From contig NZ_PDJG01000001.1 in NCBI RefSeq assembly GCF_002564005.1, positions 3,224,001 through 3,288,000 of the forward strand: 64,000 nt of DNA, in the 5' to 3' direction. Below are positions 54,946-62,963 of this stretch, in pieces. The notes under the pieces are model-generated. The model ran no database searches. It was not told where the DNA came from and saw only the letters and a program-made list of their open reading frames with translations. How positions within the stretch are numbered: position 1 is the first letter of the stretch; every line of letters starts with the position of its first letter. The position numbers were made by a program, and so were the translations under genes. The stretch comes from Sanguibacter antarcticus. Its GTDB lineage: Bacteria; Actinomycetota; Actinomycetes; Actinomycetales; Cellulomonadaceae.

Positions 54946-55125
54946 CTACCGCATGAAGCGGTTCACCGCCCAGCAGGCAAGGACGCCCACCGTGAAGCCC
55001 GCGAGGATGAAGAGCCTCTCGGCCCGCGCGAGCGAGAGAGCGAGGCCCGCGGCGGTAGACACGACGAGCAGCGTCCCCCCGAGGAACCAGTTGGCCTGCT
55101 GACGTCGTACGTCGTCGTCGTTCAC
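54946..55125 (-). CDS. Small two-helix membrane protein
   Basis: 59 residues beginning VNDDDVRRQQANWFLGGTLL, with helices at about 13-31 and 37-56 (LFILAGFTVGVLACWAV) and ending NRFMR. GTG at 55125 gives the shortest convincing form; a 65-codon longer frame is unlikely. No family recognised. Same strand as the lipoprotein gene upstream (76-base gap). Confidence 0.5.
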   Translation of the reverse strand: MNDDDVRRQQANWFLGGTLLVVSTAAGLALSLARAERLFILAGFTVGVLACWAVNRFMR

Positions 55126-55201
55126 CCACCCAGGGTGCGCCCGGCGCGCCTGCGGGTCAAAGCGAGACTCCGCAGGAGCACCAGGCGCGAGACACGACGG
55201 C

Positions 55202-55894
55202 TCAGCTCGTGCGGTCCAGCGTGAAGGCCGAGAGGCCACCGGTGTTCGTGATGATGTAGTGGTTCCCGGAGACATCGCCGGCCATGGCTTCTCCGGTCGG
55301 TCCGGGCTCGAGCGTCTCACCGTCTACGGTGGCGGCCCCGAAGCCGCCGGAGAAGCTCACGTGGGCCCCGGCGTCGGCAGGAAGGTGCACGGCGAACTCC
55401 GAGAGGCCGCCGGACTGGGTGATCGCGACCTCGGACTCGGGCTCGGGGAGCGTGAGGTCGAACGTGGCGACACCAGTCTGCAGGTCGATCGAGGCGACGC
55501 GGGCGTCCGAGAGGTCAGCCGTGAGCGTGTTGGCACCGCCGCTGAGGTCGAGGTCCCACAGGATGTCGGGGTCGAGGTAGACGGTCACCTCGCTGTCGGT
55601 GGCGCTGTCACCGAAGGAGAAGTCGAGGTCGTACCGGCCCGGGCCCAGCTCGGTCGGGGCAGTCTCGAGCCCGTCTGTGGGGGACTCGACGCGGAAGAGC
55701 TCGCCCTCGGTGTCACCGGTCAGGATCGTGAGCGCGTAGGCACCACCGGTGATCTCCAGCGAGGCTTCCGTGAGGTCGCCTGCTGCAGCGACACCGGGGT
55801 CCGGCTCGTCGGCTGAGCAGGACGTGAGTGCCAGTGCGGCGGCGAACGTGACGACGGTGAGGCGCAGGTGCGCTGGGCGCGGGTGAGTCAGCAT
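55202..55894 (-). CDS. Putative lipoprotein with beta-rich (adhesin/DUF4097-like) domain
   Basis: 230-residue predicted lipoprotein: signal peptide with lipobox LALTSC near residue 26, followed by an all-beta region with regularly spaced strands (DLTEASLEITGGAYALTILT, DLDLSGGANTLTADLSDARV, DLQTGVATFDLTLPEPESEV), a pattern of repeated beta-helix like LiaF/DUF4097 proteins. Surface exposed, function unknown. ATG at 55894 (12 codons inside the longest frame) begins the signal peptide. Divergent from terD. Confidence 0.7.
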   Translation of the reverse strand: MLTHPRPAHLRLTVVTFAAALALTSCSADEPDPGVAAAGDLTEASLEITGGAYALTILTGDTEGELFRVESPTDGLETAPTELGPGRYDLDFSFGDSATDSEVTVYLDPDILWDLDLSGGANTLTADLSDARVASIDLQTGVATFDLTLPEPESEVAITQSGGLSEFAVHLPADAGAHVSFSGGFGAATVDGETLEPGPTGEAMAGDVSGNHYIITNTGGLSAFTLDRTS

Positions 55895-55955
55895 GGCGAC
55901 GACCGTACGGGCAGAGCGGGTGAAGTCCAAGTCCCTAATCGATTCACCCCGTGCC

Positions 55956-55967
55956 TGCCTGCAGGCA
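55956..55967. promoter_or_regulatory. 12-bp perfect palindrome upstream of terD
   Basis: TGCCTGCAGGCA in the divergent gap between the lipoprotein gene (minus) and terD (plus). Could be an operator. The -10-like TATAGT (56078-56083) for terD follows 110 bases later. Confidence 0.4.
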
Positions 55968-55997
55968 TGCCCGAGGGGGAGCCGCGCACGTCGAGCA

Positions 55998-56025
55998 TCT
56001 CCCAGGCTCCCGGAGCCTGGGGAGA
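55998..56025. repeat. Inverted repeat upstream of terD
   Basis: TCTCCCAGGCTCC paired with GGAGCCTGGGGAGA, 13 bp with one bulge and almost no loop. Lies 135 bases before terD; may be an operator or a folded leader. Confidence 0.5.
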
Positions 56026-56077
56026 CCTCCCCATGATCTGCCGACCTTCTCCCCCTTCCCGCAGGGGTCTGGCGCGT

Positions 56078-56083
56078 TATAGT
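56078..56083 (+). promoter_or_regulatory. Putative terD -10 box TATAGT
   Basis: Best -10 match in the gap, 78 bases before the GTG at 56161. No clear -35 box. Confidence 0.45.
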
Positions 56084-56160
56084 CGGGCCGTTGCCTCATC
56101 GCAGCAGACCATCGAAACCGGCGGGAGCGCGAGCTCTCGTCCTGAGCCTATGGAGTACTC

Positions 56161-56736
56161 GTGGGAGTCAGTCTGACCAAGGGCGGAAACGTCTCGCTCA
56201 CCAAAGAGGCGCCGGGCCTGACCGCCGTCACCGTCGGCCTCGGGTGGGACATCCGTTCCACGACCGGAGCCGACTTCGACCTCGACGCCAGCGCGATCCT
56301 CGCCGGCGCCGACGGACGCGTCCTCTCGGACGGTCACTTCGTCTTCTTCAACAACCTCACCAGCGCCGACGGTTCCGTCCAGCACACGGGTGACAACACG
56401 ACCGGCGAGGGCGACGGCGACGACGAGCAGATCACCGTCAACCTCGCGGCTGTCCCGGCCGAGGTCGACAAGATCGTCTTCCCCGTCTCGATCTACGACG
56501 CGGCCACGCGCCAGCAGAGCTTCGGCCAGGTCCGCAACGCGTTCATCCGCGTCATCAACCAGGCCGGCGGCGCAGAGCTCGCGCGCTACGACCTCAGCGA
56601 GGACGCCTCGACCGAGACCGCCATGGTCTTCGGCGAGCTCTACCGCAACGGCGCAGACTGGAAGTTCCGCGCTGTGGGTCAGGGCTATGCAGAGGGTCTC
56701 ACCGGTATCGCTCGCGACTTCGGCGTGAACGTCTGA
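56161..56736 (+). CDS. terD: TerD-family stress protein
   Basis: 191-residue calcium-binding TerD protein, cytoplasmic. The paired acidic calcium motifs are [12 protein letters not shown] and [11 protein letters not shown]; the family signature [20 protein letters not shown] lies between. TerD proteins act in tellurite, phage and oxidative-stress responses; mechanism unresolved. GTG start with GGAG six bases upstream. First gene of the Ter cluster; an unusual hairpin (56758-56790) separates it from the TerC-like gene. Confidence 0.95.
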   Translation: MGVSLTKGGNVSLTKEAPGLTAVTVGLGWDIRSTTGADFDLDASAILAGADGRVLSDGHFVFFNNLTSADGSVQHTGDNTTGEGDGDDEQITVNLAAVPAEVDKIVFPVSIYDAATRQQSFGQVRNAFIRVINQAGGAELARYDLSEDASTETAMVFGELYRNGADWKFRAVGQGYAEGLTGIARDFGVNV

Positions 56737-56757
56737 TCAGTCTCACATCGTCATCGG

Positions 56758-56790
56758 CGGCCCGGGGGAAGAACGATCACCCCTGGGCCG
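56758..56790 (+). terminator. Hairpin between terD and the TerC-like gene
   Basis: CGGCCCGGGGG (56758-56768) pairs with CCCCTGGGCCG (56780-56790), 11 bp with one G-T wobble, 11-base loop. It sits in the 113-base gap after terD and before the next gene on the same strand, so it may be a partial terminator or attenuator giving terD excess. Confidence 0.55.
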
Positions 56791-56849
56791 TCGTGCTGCA
56801 CCTCTGTTCCGCTCTCCGCCGGCTCAGCATCACCTAGACAAGGAACCGC

Positions 56850-57986
56850 ATGTTTCTCCGCACGTTCGGCTGGTCGCTCGGCGTCACCGCCGTCGCACTG
56901 ATCACCGCTTTCCTCTATGGCGGATGGACTGCGTTCGTCCTGTGCCTGATCCTCGGGGTCCTCGAGGTCTCGCTCTCCTTCGACAACGCCGTGGTCAACG
57001 CCAAGATCCTCGAGAAGATGTCTGCGTACTGGCAGAAGATCTTCCTCACGGTCGGCATCCTCATCGCTGTCTTCGGCATGCGGCTCGTGTTCCCGCTCGT
57101 GATCGTCAGCATCACGGCGGACCTCGGCCCGATCGAGGCGCTCCAGCTCGCGATGGAGAAGGGCGACCCTGACGTCCCCGGCACGTACGGCTACGCGCTC
57201 ACCGCAGCGCACCCGCAGATCGCGGCATTCGGTGGGCTGTTCCTGCTCATGCTGTTCCTCGACTTCATCTTCGAGACGCGTGAGATCAGCTGGCTCTCGT
57301 GGATCGAGCGACCGCTCGCCCGCGTGGGCAAGCTCGACAACCTCTCCGTCGTCGTCGCCGGCGTGATGCTCCTGCTCGCTGCCGAGCTGCTCGCAGACGA
57401 CCCGCACATCGTGCTGCTCTCCGGCGTGCTCGGCATGCTCACCTATATCGCGGTCAACGGGCTGGGCAGCCTCTTCAGCGTGCCCAGCGACGATGACGAG
57501 AGCGTCACCGACGGCGTCGCGGCGAAGGCGGGCTCCAGCGGACCGACCGAGCTGGCCAAGGCCACCGGTAAGGCCGGCTTCTTCCTCTTCCTCTACCTCG
57601 AGGTCCTCGACGCATCCTTCTCGTTCGACGGAGTGATCGGGGCGTTCGCGATCACGCCGGACCCCGTGATCATCGCGCTCGGCCTCGGCTTCATCGGCGC
57701 GATGTTCGTCCGGTCCATCACCGTCTTCCTCGTGAAGAAGGGCACCCTCGCGGAGTACGTCTTCCTCGAGCACGGCGCCCACTGGGCGATCGGTGCGCTG
57801 GCCGCGATCCTCCTCGTCTCGATCAGGGTGCACATCGACGAGATCATCACCGGTCTCGTCGGCGTGGTCTTCATCGGCGCGTCGTTCTTGTCGTCGCTGC
57901 GCTACCGCAAGCTCCACGGGCTCGACGAGCAGGGAGAGCGCGACGACGCTCTTCCCGCAGGTACGACGGAGACCGTCGAGGTCTGA
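56850..57986 (+). CDS. TerC-like integral membrane protein (DUF475 family)
   Basis: 378-residue multi-helix membrane protein of the DUF475/TerC-related group. The conserved charged helix motifs are EVSLSFDNAVVNAKIL near residue 45 and LEVLDASFSFDGVIGAFA near 250, the two halves of a repeated metal-transport-like fold (FDNA and FDGV). TerC proteins help load metals onto exported enzymes or detoxify metals. ATG at 56850 with AAGGAA. Between two terD genes, so part of the Ter membrane complex. Confidence 0.9.
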   Translation: MFLRTFGWSLGVTAVALITAFLYGGWTAFVLCLILGVLEVSLSFDNAVVNAKILEKMSAYWQKIFLTVGILIAVFGMRLVFPLVIVSITADLGPIEALQLAMEKGDPDVPGTYGYALTAAHPQIAAFGGLFLLMLFLDFIFETREISWLSWIERPLARVGKLDNLSVVVAGVMLLLAAELLADDPHIVLLSGVLGMLTYIAVNGLGSLFSVPSDDDESVTDGVAAKAGSSGPTELAKATGKAGFFLFLYLEVLDASFSFDGVIGAFAITPDPVIIALGLGFIGAMFVRSITVFLVKKGTLAEYVFLEHGAHWAIGALAAILLVSIRVHIDEIITGLVGVVFIGASFLSSLRYRKLHGLDEQGERDDALPAGTTETVEV

Positions 57987-58054
57987 CGCTCGCAGCGCCC
58001 CACCATGCACCACCGTGACGCCCGGGCACCGGGCGACGTCGAAAGGACCACCGC

Positions 58055-58630
58055 ATGTCAGTGAACCTGTCCAAGGGTCAGAAGCTCTCTCTCACGAAGT
58101 CCAGCGGACCGACGCTCACCCGTGTCCGCATGGGTCTGGGCTGGGACGCGATGAAGAAGAAGGGCTTCTTCGGCAAGAAGGAGCAGGAGATCGACCTCGA
58201 CGCGTCGGGGCTCCTGTTCGACGCGACCAACGCCCTCGTCGACGTCGTGTGGTTCAACCAGCTGGCGAGCCATGACGGATCGGTGCTGCACACCGGCGAC
58301 AACCGGACGGGCGCGGGCGACGGCGACGACGAGTCGATCATCGTCGACCTCACCCGGGTCCCGGCAGCGGTGACGACCCTCGTCTTCACGGTGAACTCGT
58401 TCACCGGTCAGGACTTCACGCAGATCGAGAGCGCGTTCTGCCGTCTCGTCGACGAGTCGGACAACAGCGAGATCGCTCGCTACGACCTCTCGGGCTCCGG
58501 GACGCACAACGCTCAGATCATGGCGAAGGTGACCCGCGAAGGCTCGGGGTGGGCGATGACCGCCATCGGTGCAGCCGCGACGGGCAGGACGTTCGAGCAG
58601 CTCCTGCCTGCGGTGCTCCCGCACCTGTAG
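58055..58630 (+). CDS. terD: TerD-family stress protein, second copy
   Basis: 191 residues, about as close to TerD as to TerE. Calcium motifs EIDLDASGLLFD and TGAGDGDDESI are kept; a Lys-rich insertion MKKKGFFGKKEQ after residue 30 is not in the first copy. Ends in a 14-residue hydrophobic tail EQLLPAVLPHL. ATG follows GAAAGGA. 68 bases after the TerC-like gene; strong terminator at 58666-58717 follows. Confidence 0.93.
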   Translation: MSVNLSKGQKLSLTKSSGPTLTRVRMGLGWDAMKKKGFFGKKEQEIDLDASGLLFDATNALVDVVWFNQLASHDGSVLHTGDNRTGAGDGDDESIIVDLTRVPAAVTTLVFTVNSFTGQDFTQIESAFCRLVDESDNSEIARYDLSGSGTHNAQIMAKVTREGSGWAMTAIGAAATGRTFEQLLPAVLPHL

Positions 58631-58665
58631 GCATCGCCGCTCTGCGGTCCGCACGGCCGCACCAA

Positions 58666-58717
58666 GCGCGACGGCCCGGGCACGAAGGTGACAACCTTCG
58701 TGCCCGGGCCGTCGTGC
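58666..58717. terminator. 24-bp hairpin terminator between convergent ter genes
   Basis: A perfect 20-bp stem (58670-58689 with 58694-58713, loop GACA) extended to 24 bp with one wobble separates terD (plus) from the tandem TerD gene (minus). Confidence 0.93.
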
Positions 58718-58729
58718 GTCCGGGAGCGG

Positions 58730-60142
58730 TCAGTAGCCGCCGCTGGACACGAACTGCGCGGAGGAGCCGACCATCGCCTTGACGGTCTTTCCGTCGTGGA
58801 ACTCGCCGAGCCCCTCCATCTCCCACACGTCGGCGGAGCCGCGACGCAGCACGCACATGAACACTCCGGTGCTCGCCTTCGACTCGGTGAGGTCGAAGCG
58901 GACGAGCTCGGCCCCCGTGGTGCTGTCGAGCAGGCGGCAGTACGCGTTCTTCACCTCGGTGAACTTGTGGCCCGCGAACGAGTTGATGGTGAAGACCACG
59001 GCAGCGACCGTCTTCGGCATGGCCGAGAGGTCCACCTGGATGACCTCGTCGTCGCCGTCTCCCTGGCCGGTGAGGTTGTCGCCCATGTGGCGGATCGCGC
59101 CACCACAGGCCTTCTTGCTCATGAACCAGGCCTTGTCGACATCCTTGCCGTTCGCGCCGAGGGCGATGGCCGACGCGTCGAGGTCGATGTTGCGACCGCC
59201 CTGCGCAGGGTCCCACCCGAGGCCGAGCTGCACCCGCGACAGGGCAGGGGCGCCCGTCTTGGCGAGGCTGACCCGCTGACGCTTCTGGAGGCTCACCCGG
59301 CCCTTGTCGAGGTTGACCGGCGTGCCGGCGCCTGCCGGGACAGCAGGCGGGCCCGAGGGCGGCGGGGCATAGCCGGGGATCGGGGCCGCGGTCCCGTAGG
59401 CCGGGGCAGGCGGAGCCGGAGGCGTGAGCGGGGCGCCGTAGACGGGCGCGGACGGCGGCAGCGAGGGTGGCGGCGTGGCACGGACGTACGACGGCGCAGG
59501 AGCAGCAGGAGCAGCAGGAACTGCCGGTGGGGTAGCGCGTGCGGGTCGGACGTAGGACGTCGGGGTGCTCGCGGCGCTGGCGACAGGGGCGGGCGGTGGC
59601 GGCGGCGCGGGTGCGTCGTCCACAGTGATGCCGAAGTCGGTCGCGAGGCCGGCGAGCCCGGAGGCGTAGCCCTGGCCCACGGCCCGGAACTTCCACTGCC
59701 CTGCCCGGCGGTACAGCTCGCCGGAGAGAAACGCGGTCTCGGTCGTGGCGTCGGTGACGTCGTAGCGGGCGAGCACCTGGTTCGAGGCGAGGTCGGTGAG
59801 GACGACGTGCAGCCCGCGCACGGCCCCGAAGGTGCCGCCGTCGGCAGATGCCCCGAGGACGATCCGCTCGATACCGGGCTCCACCCGGGAGAGATCCACC
59901 TCGAGCGAGTCGCGCACGCCGCCGGCCGAGGGCTGCTTGGGCAGCTTGCGGACGGCTCCCGAGGCATGGTTCGGTTGGTTGAAGAACACGAAGTCATCGT
60001 CGGAGCGGACCGTGCCGTCGGGAGTCAGCAGCAGCGCTGAAGCATCGACGTCCGGGGTCCCTGCGCTGGTGTCCCACACGAGGTCTGCTCGGATATGTGT
60101 CGCGGTCAGAGGGATGTTCGAGCCCTTGGTCATCTGCGTCAT
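58730..60142 (-). CDS. Tandem TerD-domain protein with Pro-rich linker
   Basis: 470 residues: first TerD domain (about 1-180; GTPDVDASALLLTPDG, DDDFVFFNQPNHASG), a Pro/Ala-rich linker of about 100 residues (with PAPPPPPAPV and YVRPARATPP-type repeats), and a second TerD domain (about 285-470; NIDLDASAIALGANGKD, TGQGDGDDEVI). Both keep the calcium-site aspartates. ATG at 60142 follows AACTAT and six bases, a leaderless-like arrangement; a much longer frame extends upstream and is a shadow. Divergent from the enzyme genes at 60326. Confidence 0.88.
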   Translation of the reverse strand: MTQMTKGSNIPLTATHIRADLVWDTSAGTPDVDASALLLTPDGTVRSDDDFVFFNQPNHASGAVRKLPKQPSAGGVRDSLEVDLSRVEPGIERIVLGASADGGTFGAVRGLHVVLTDLASNQVLARYDVTDATTETAFLSGELYRRAGQWKFRAVGQGYASGLAGLATDFGITVDDAPAPPPPPAPVASAASTPTSYVRPARATPPAVPAAPAAPAPSYVRATPPPSLPPSAPVYGAPLTPPAPPAPAYGTAAPIPGYAPPPSGPPAVPAGAGTPVNLDKGRVSLQKRQRVSLAKTGAPALSRVQLGLGWDPAQGGRNIDLDASAIALGANGKDVDKAWFMSKKACGGAIRHMGDNLTGQGDGDDEVIQVDLSAMPKTVAAVVFTINSFAGHKFTEVKNAYCRLLDSTTGAELVRFDLTESKASTGVFMCVLRRGSADVWEMEGLGEFHDGKTVKAMVGSSAQFVSSGGY

Positions 60143-60148
60143 GGACCC

Positions 60149-60154
60149 ATAGTT
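60149..60154 (-). promoter_or_regulatory. -10-like AACTAT, possible leaderless promoter of the tandem TerD gene
   Basis: On the minus strand AACTAT is followed by six bases and the ATG at 60142. Weaker match than the TA-N3-T boxes. Confidence 0.4.
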
Positions 60155-60325
60155 CCAGAGCCGTCGCGCCCGGCCGTCTCGACCGGCGTGGCGGGGACAA
60201 CTACCCATCCGTGCAGTGCACCAAACGGGCACCGTGTCCGTTATCTTGAACTGCGCCCCGACGGAGTGAGCGCCAGGAAGTCTCGTCCCCCACGAGAGTC
60301 CTCTTCTGCAGGGAGCCCCGGAAAG

Positions 60326-61483
60326 ATGCGTCATTTCGACTATCTGAGCGACGCCGAGATCGATCGGCTGTTCTTCCGTGCGCCTGAGCACTTCACGGTC
60401 GACAGCGATCCGCGTGTGCTCGCGATGGCGCTCGGTGCAACCTTGTACAGCCCCGCGACCCGGCCGAACCTCGCGCAGGACATCGCCAAGCGCGCCGCGC
60501 ACGGAGTCATCTCGTTCGTCGTCTGCCTCGAGGACTCGATCGCCGACCACGAGGTGCCGTTCGCCGAGCGCAACGCCGTCGCCCAGCTGCGCGCGTACGC
60601 CAAGTCCGGCGCCAACGGCCCGCTCGTCTTCGTCCGCGTGCGTAACGCCGGCCAGATCGCCTTCATCACCGAAGGCCTCGGAGAGCACCTGCGCGTGCTC
60701 TCCGGCTTCGTCATCCCGAAGTTCCTCGAGGAGACCGCGGTCGAGTACCTCGAGGCGATCGAGGCAGCGAGCGTCCTCGCTGGTCGGCGCCTCTACGCGA
60801 TGCCCGTGCTCGAGTCGCCGGAGCTCGCGTTCCGCGAGACCCGGACGGGCGCGCTCCAGGGGATCCAGACGGTGCTCCAGAAGTATCGGGAGTCGATCCT
60901 CGCGGTCCGGATCGGCGCGACCGACCTCTCCTCCGCGTACGGGCTCCGGCGCACCCGCGAGCTGACGATCTACCACGTCCACGTCATCGCCGAGGTGATC
61001 TCGGACATCGTCAACGTCCTCGGACGAGCAGACGAGTCAGGCTTCGTCATCACCGGACCGGTGTGGGAGTACTTCGCCCAGCACGAGCGCATCTTCAAGC
61101 CGCAGCTGCGCGAGACGCCCTTCGCGGAGCACGACGAGCGCCCGCTGCGCCTGCGCATGATCGACGCCGACCTCGACGGGCTCATCCGCGAGATCGTCCT
61201 CGACCAGGCGAACGGTCTGACCGGCAAGACTGTCATCCACCCGTCGCACGTGACCGCGGTGCACGCGCTGTCTGTCGTGTCCCACGAGGAGTACGTCGAC
61301 GCGTGCGACATCCTCGAGGCCGAGCGCGGCGGTGCCAAGGCGTCGGGGTACCGGAACAAGATGAACGAGAGCAAGCCGCACCGCGCATGGGCCGAGCAGC
61401 TGGTCCGCCGCGCGAAGGTCTTCGGTGTGGCCCGCGAGGAGACGAGCTACGTCGACGTGCTCAGCGCGAGCGACATCGCGTGA
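60326..61483 (+). CDS. HpcH/HpaI-CitE family lyase of the Ter biosynthetic module
   Basis: 385-residue TIM-barrel carbon-carbon lyase of the HpcH/CitE superfamily. Metal-site motif VVCLEDSIADHEV near residue 68, with FVRVRNAG and IGATDLSSAYGLRRTRELTI later. This distinct branch is found beside PRTase and TerD genes and is proposed to act on an unknown metabolite (comparative genomics knowledge). ATG at 60326 has GGGAG ten bases upstream; a 77-codon longer frame is not conserved. Overlaps the next gene by four bases (GTGA). A -10-like TATCTT (60242-60247) lies upstream. Confidence 0.87.
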   Translation: MRHFDYLSDAEIDRLFFRAPEHFTVDSDPRVLAMALGATLYSPATRPNLAQDIAKRAAHGVISFVVCLEDSIADHEVPFAERNAVAQLRAYAKSGANGPLVFVRVRNAGQIAFITEGLGEHLRVLSGFVIPKFLEETAVEYLEAIEAASVLAGRRLYAMPVLESPELAFRETRTGALQGIQTVLQKYRESILAVRIGATDLSSAYGLRRTRELTIYHVHVIAEVISDIVNVLGRADESGFVITGPVWEYFAQHERIFKPQLRETPFAEHDERPLRLRMIDADLDGLIREIVLDQANGLTGKTVIHPSHVTAVHALSVVSHEEYVDACDILEAERGGAKASGYRNKMNESKPHRAWAEQLVRRAKVFGVAREETSYVDVLSASDIA

Positions 61484-62952
61484 GCCCCGCGACACTCGGC
61501 ACACCGTCTCCCTGGACCGGCACGTGGGTGACCGACAGGCTCGGCGTGAGCGTGCGGACCACCGCCTCGACCATCGGGATCGAGCTCGACGAGCTTGTCG
61601 GTCTCGCGATCCGGCGCAACCCCCGTCGCGCGCACCTGCTCGTCTCGACCGTGCTCGGCAAGCACGTGCCGACCGATCCACGGATTGTCTACGGCGCAGG
61701 GCTGCTCCTCGGGTTCCTCGTGTCGGACGCGCTCGCAGACGTCCGGTGCGTCGGGACGAGCGCCCGCGCAGCCGGGGTCGCCGACTCCTTGCGTGCGGCG
61801 CTGGCAGCCGTCGACGGGGTCGCCCCCGCAGCCTTCCTCGACGCTGTCGGGTCCCTCCGGGCGTCCGCGGACGTGACCGGGCCGTCGACGGTCGTCGTCG
61901 GGTACGCCGAGACCGCGACGGCTCTGGGCCACTGCGTCGCCGCTGCGCTCGACGTCCCTTCCCTGCACTCCACGCGCCGTGCTGTCGACGGGGTCGCCCC
62001 GGCCGCTGGGTTCGCCGAGGAGCACTCCCACGCGACGGAGCACCTCCTCCTCCCGCAGGACCCGCACTTTCTCGACGACGCCGACACGCTCGTGCTCGTG
62101 GACGACGAGATCTCGACAGGCAGGACCGTGCTCAACACCGTCCGGGCCCTCCACGAGGCGCACCCGCGCAGCAGGTACGTCGTCGCCGCGCTCATCGACC
62201 TGCGCTCCGACGCCGACCGTGCGCTGTTCGCCGACCTCGCGGTCGAGCTCGGGACGCAGATCGACGTCGTGGCGCTCGCATCGGGGACGATCGCGCTGCC
62301 GGACGACGTCCTCGTGCGGGCGGAGCGCGTGCTCACCGAGGTCCCGGTCCTGGTTCCCGCTGCGGCAGGCTCTGAAGCCACGCAGACGCCTGCTGCCGAC
62401 GACCAGGCCTCGCGTCCCGTGCGGCGTGCCGCCGGGTGGGGAGACGGCGTGCGTGACGGTGCCAGGCACGGTTTCAGCCCGTCCGACGAGGGGCCGCTCG
62501 CGGCCGCAGCCGACCGGGTGGCGCTCGACATCGTGCCTGCGCTCCGCGGCGACAACGTCCTCGTGCTCGGCTTCGAAGAGCTCATGTACGCACCGCTGCA
62601 GGTCGGGCTCGCGCTCACCGAGCGGCTGCGTCCGGCTGGTGGCGGCGTCGCGAGCGTCCGCTACTCGACGACCACGCGGTCGCCCGTCCTCGCGGTCGAC
62701 GACCCGGGGTACGCGATCCGGACGACGCTCACGTTCCCGGCCCACGACGCCCCGAGCGACGGTCCAGGGCTGCGTCACGCGCACAACGTCGCGGCCGGGA
62801 TTGAGGGTTCGCGGCGTTTCACCGATATCGTCGTGGTCATCGACGCGCCCGCCGACACGGCGGAGCTGTCCATGCCCGGCGGCCTTCTCGACCGCGTCGC
62901 CGGTGGGTGCGACCAGGTTCACCTGGTCGTCGTCCCCTCGCACATCCCCTAG
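61480..62952 (+). CDS. PRTase_2-TRSP phosphoribosyltransferase-like protein
   Basis: 490-residue protein joining an orotate-PRTase-like domain (PRTase_2, about residues 20-290) with a C-terminal TRSP domain (about 300-490). The PRPP loop VLVDDEISTGRTVLNTV (residues 205-221) is intact, so the transferase should be active. TRSP has the motif NVLVLGFEELMYAPLQVGLA. Proposed to build a nucleoside-like product in Ter systems; substrate base unknown. GTG overlaps the lyase stop. Ends twelve bases before the next gene. Confidence 0.87.
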   Translation: MSPATLGTPSPWTGTWVTDRLGVSVRTTASTIGIELDELVGLAIRRNPRRAHLLVSTVLGKHVPTDPRIVYGAGLLLGFLVSDALADVRCVGTSARAAGVADSLRAALAAVDGVAPAAFLDAVGSLRASADVTGPSTVVVGYAETATALGHCVAAALDVPSLHSTRRAVDGVAPAAGFAEEHSHATEHLLLPQDPHFLDDADTLVLVDDEISTGRTVLNTVRALHEAHPRSRYVVAALIDLRSDADRALFADLAVELGTQIDVVALASGTIALPDDVLVRAERVLTEVPVLVPAAAGSEATQTPAADDQASRPVRRAAGWGDGVRDGARHGFSPSDEGPLAAAADRVALDIVPALRGDNVLVLGFEELMYAPLQVGLALTERLRPAGGGVASVRYSTTTRSPVLAVDDPGYAIRTTLTFPAHDAPSDGPGLRHAHNVAAGIEGSRRFTDIVVVIDAPADTAELSMPGGLLDRVAGGCDQVHLVVVPSHIP

Positions 62953-62963
62953 GAGCCCCCACT

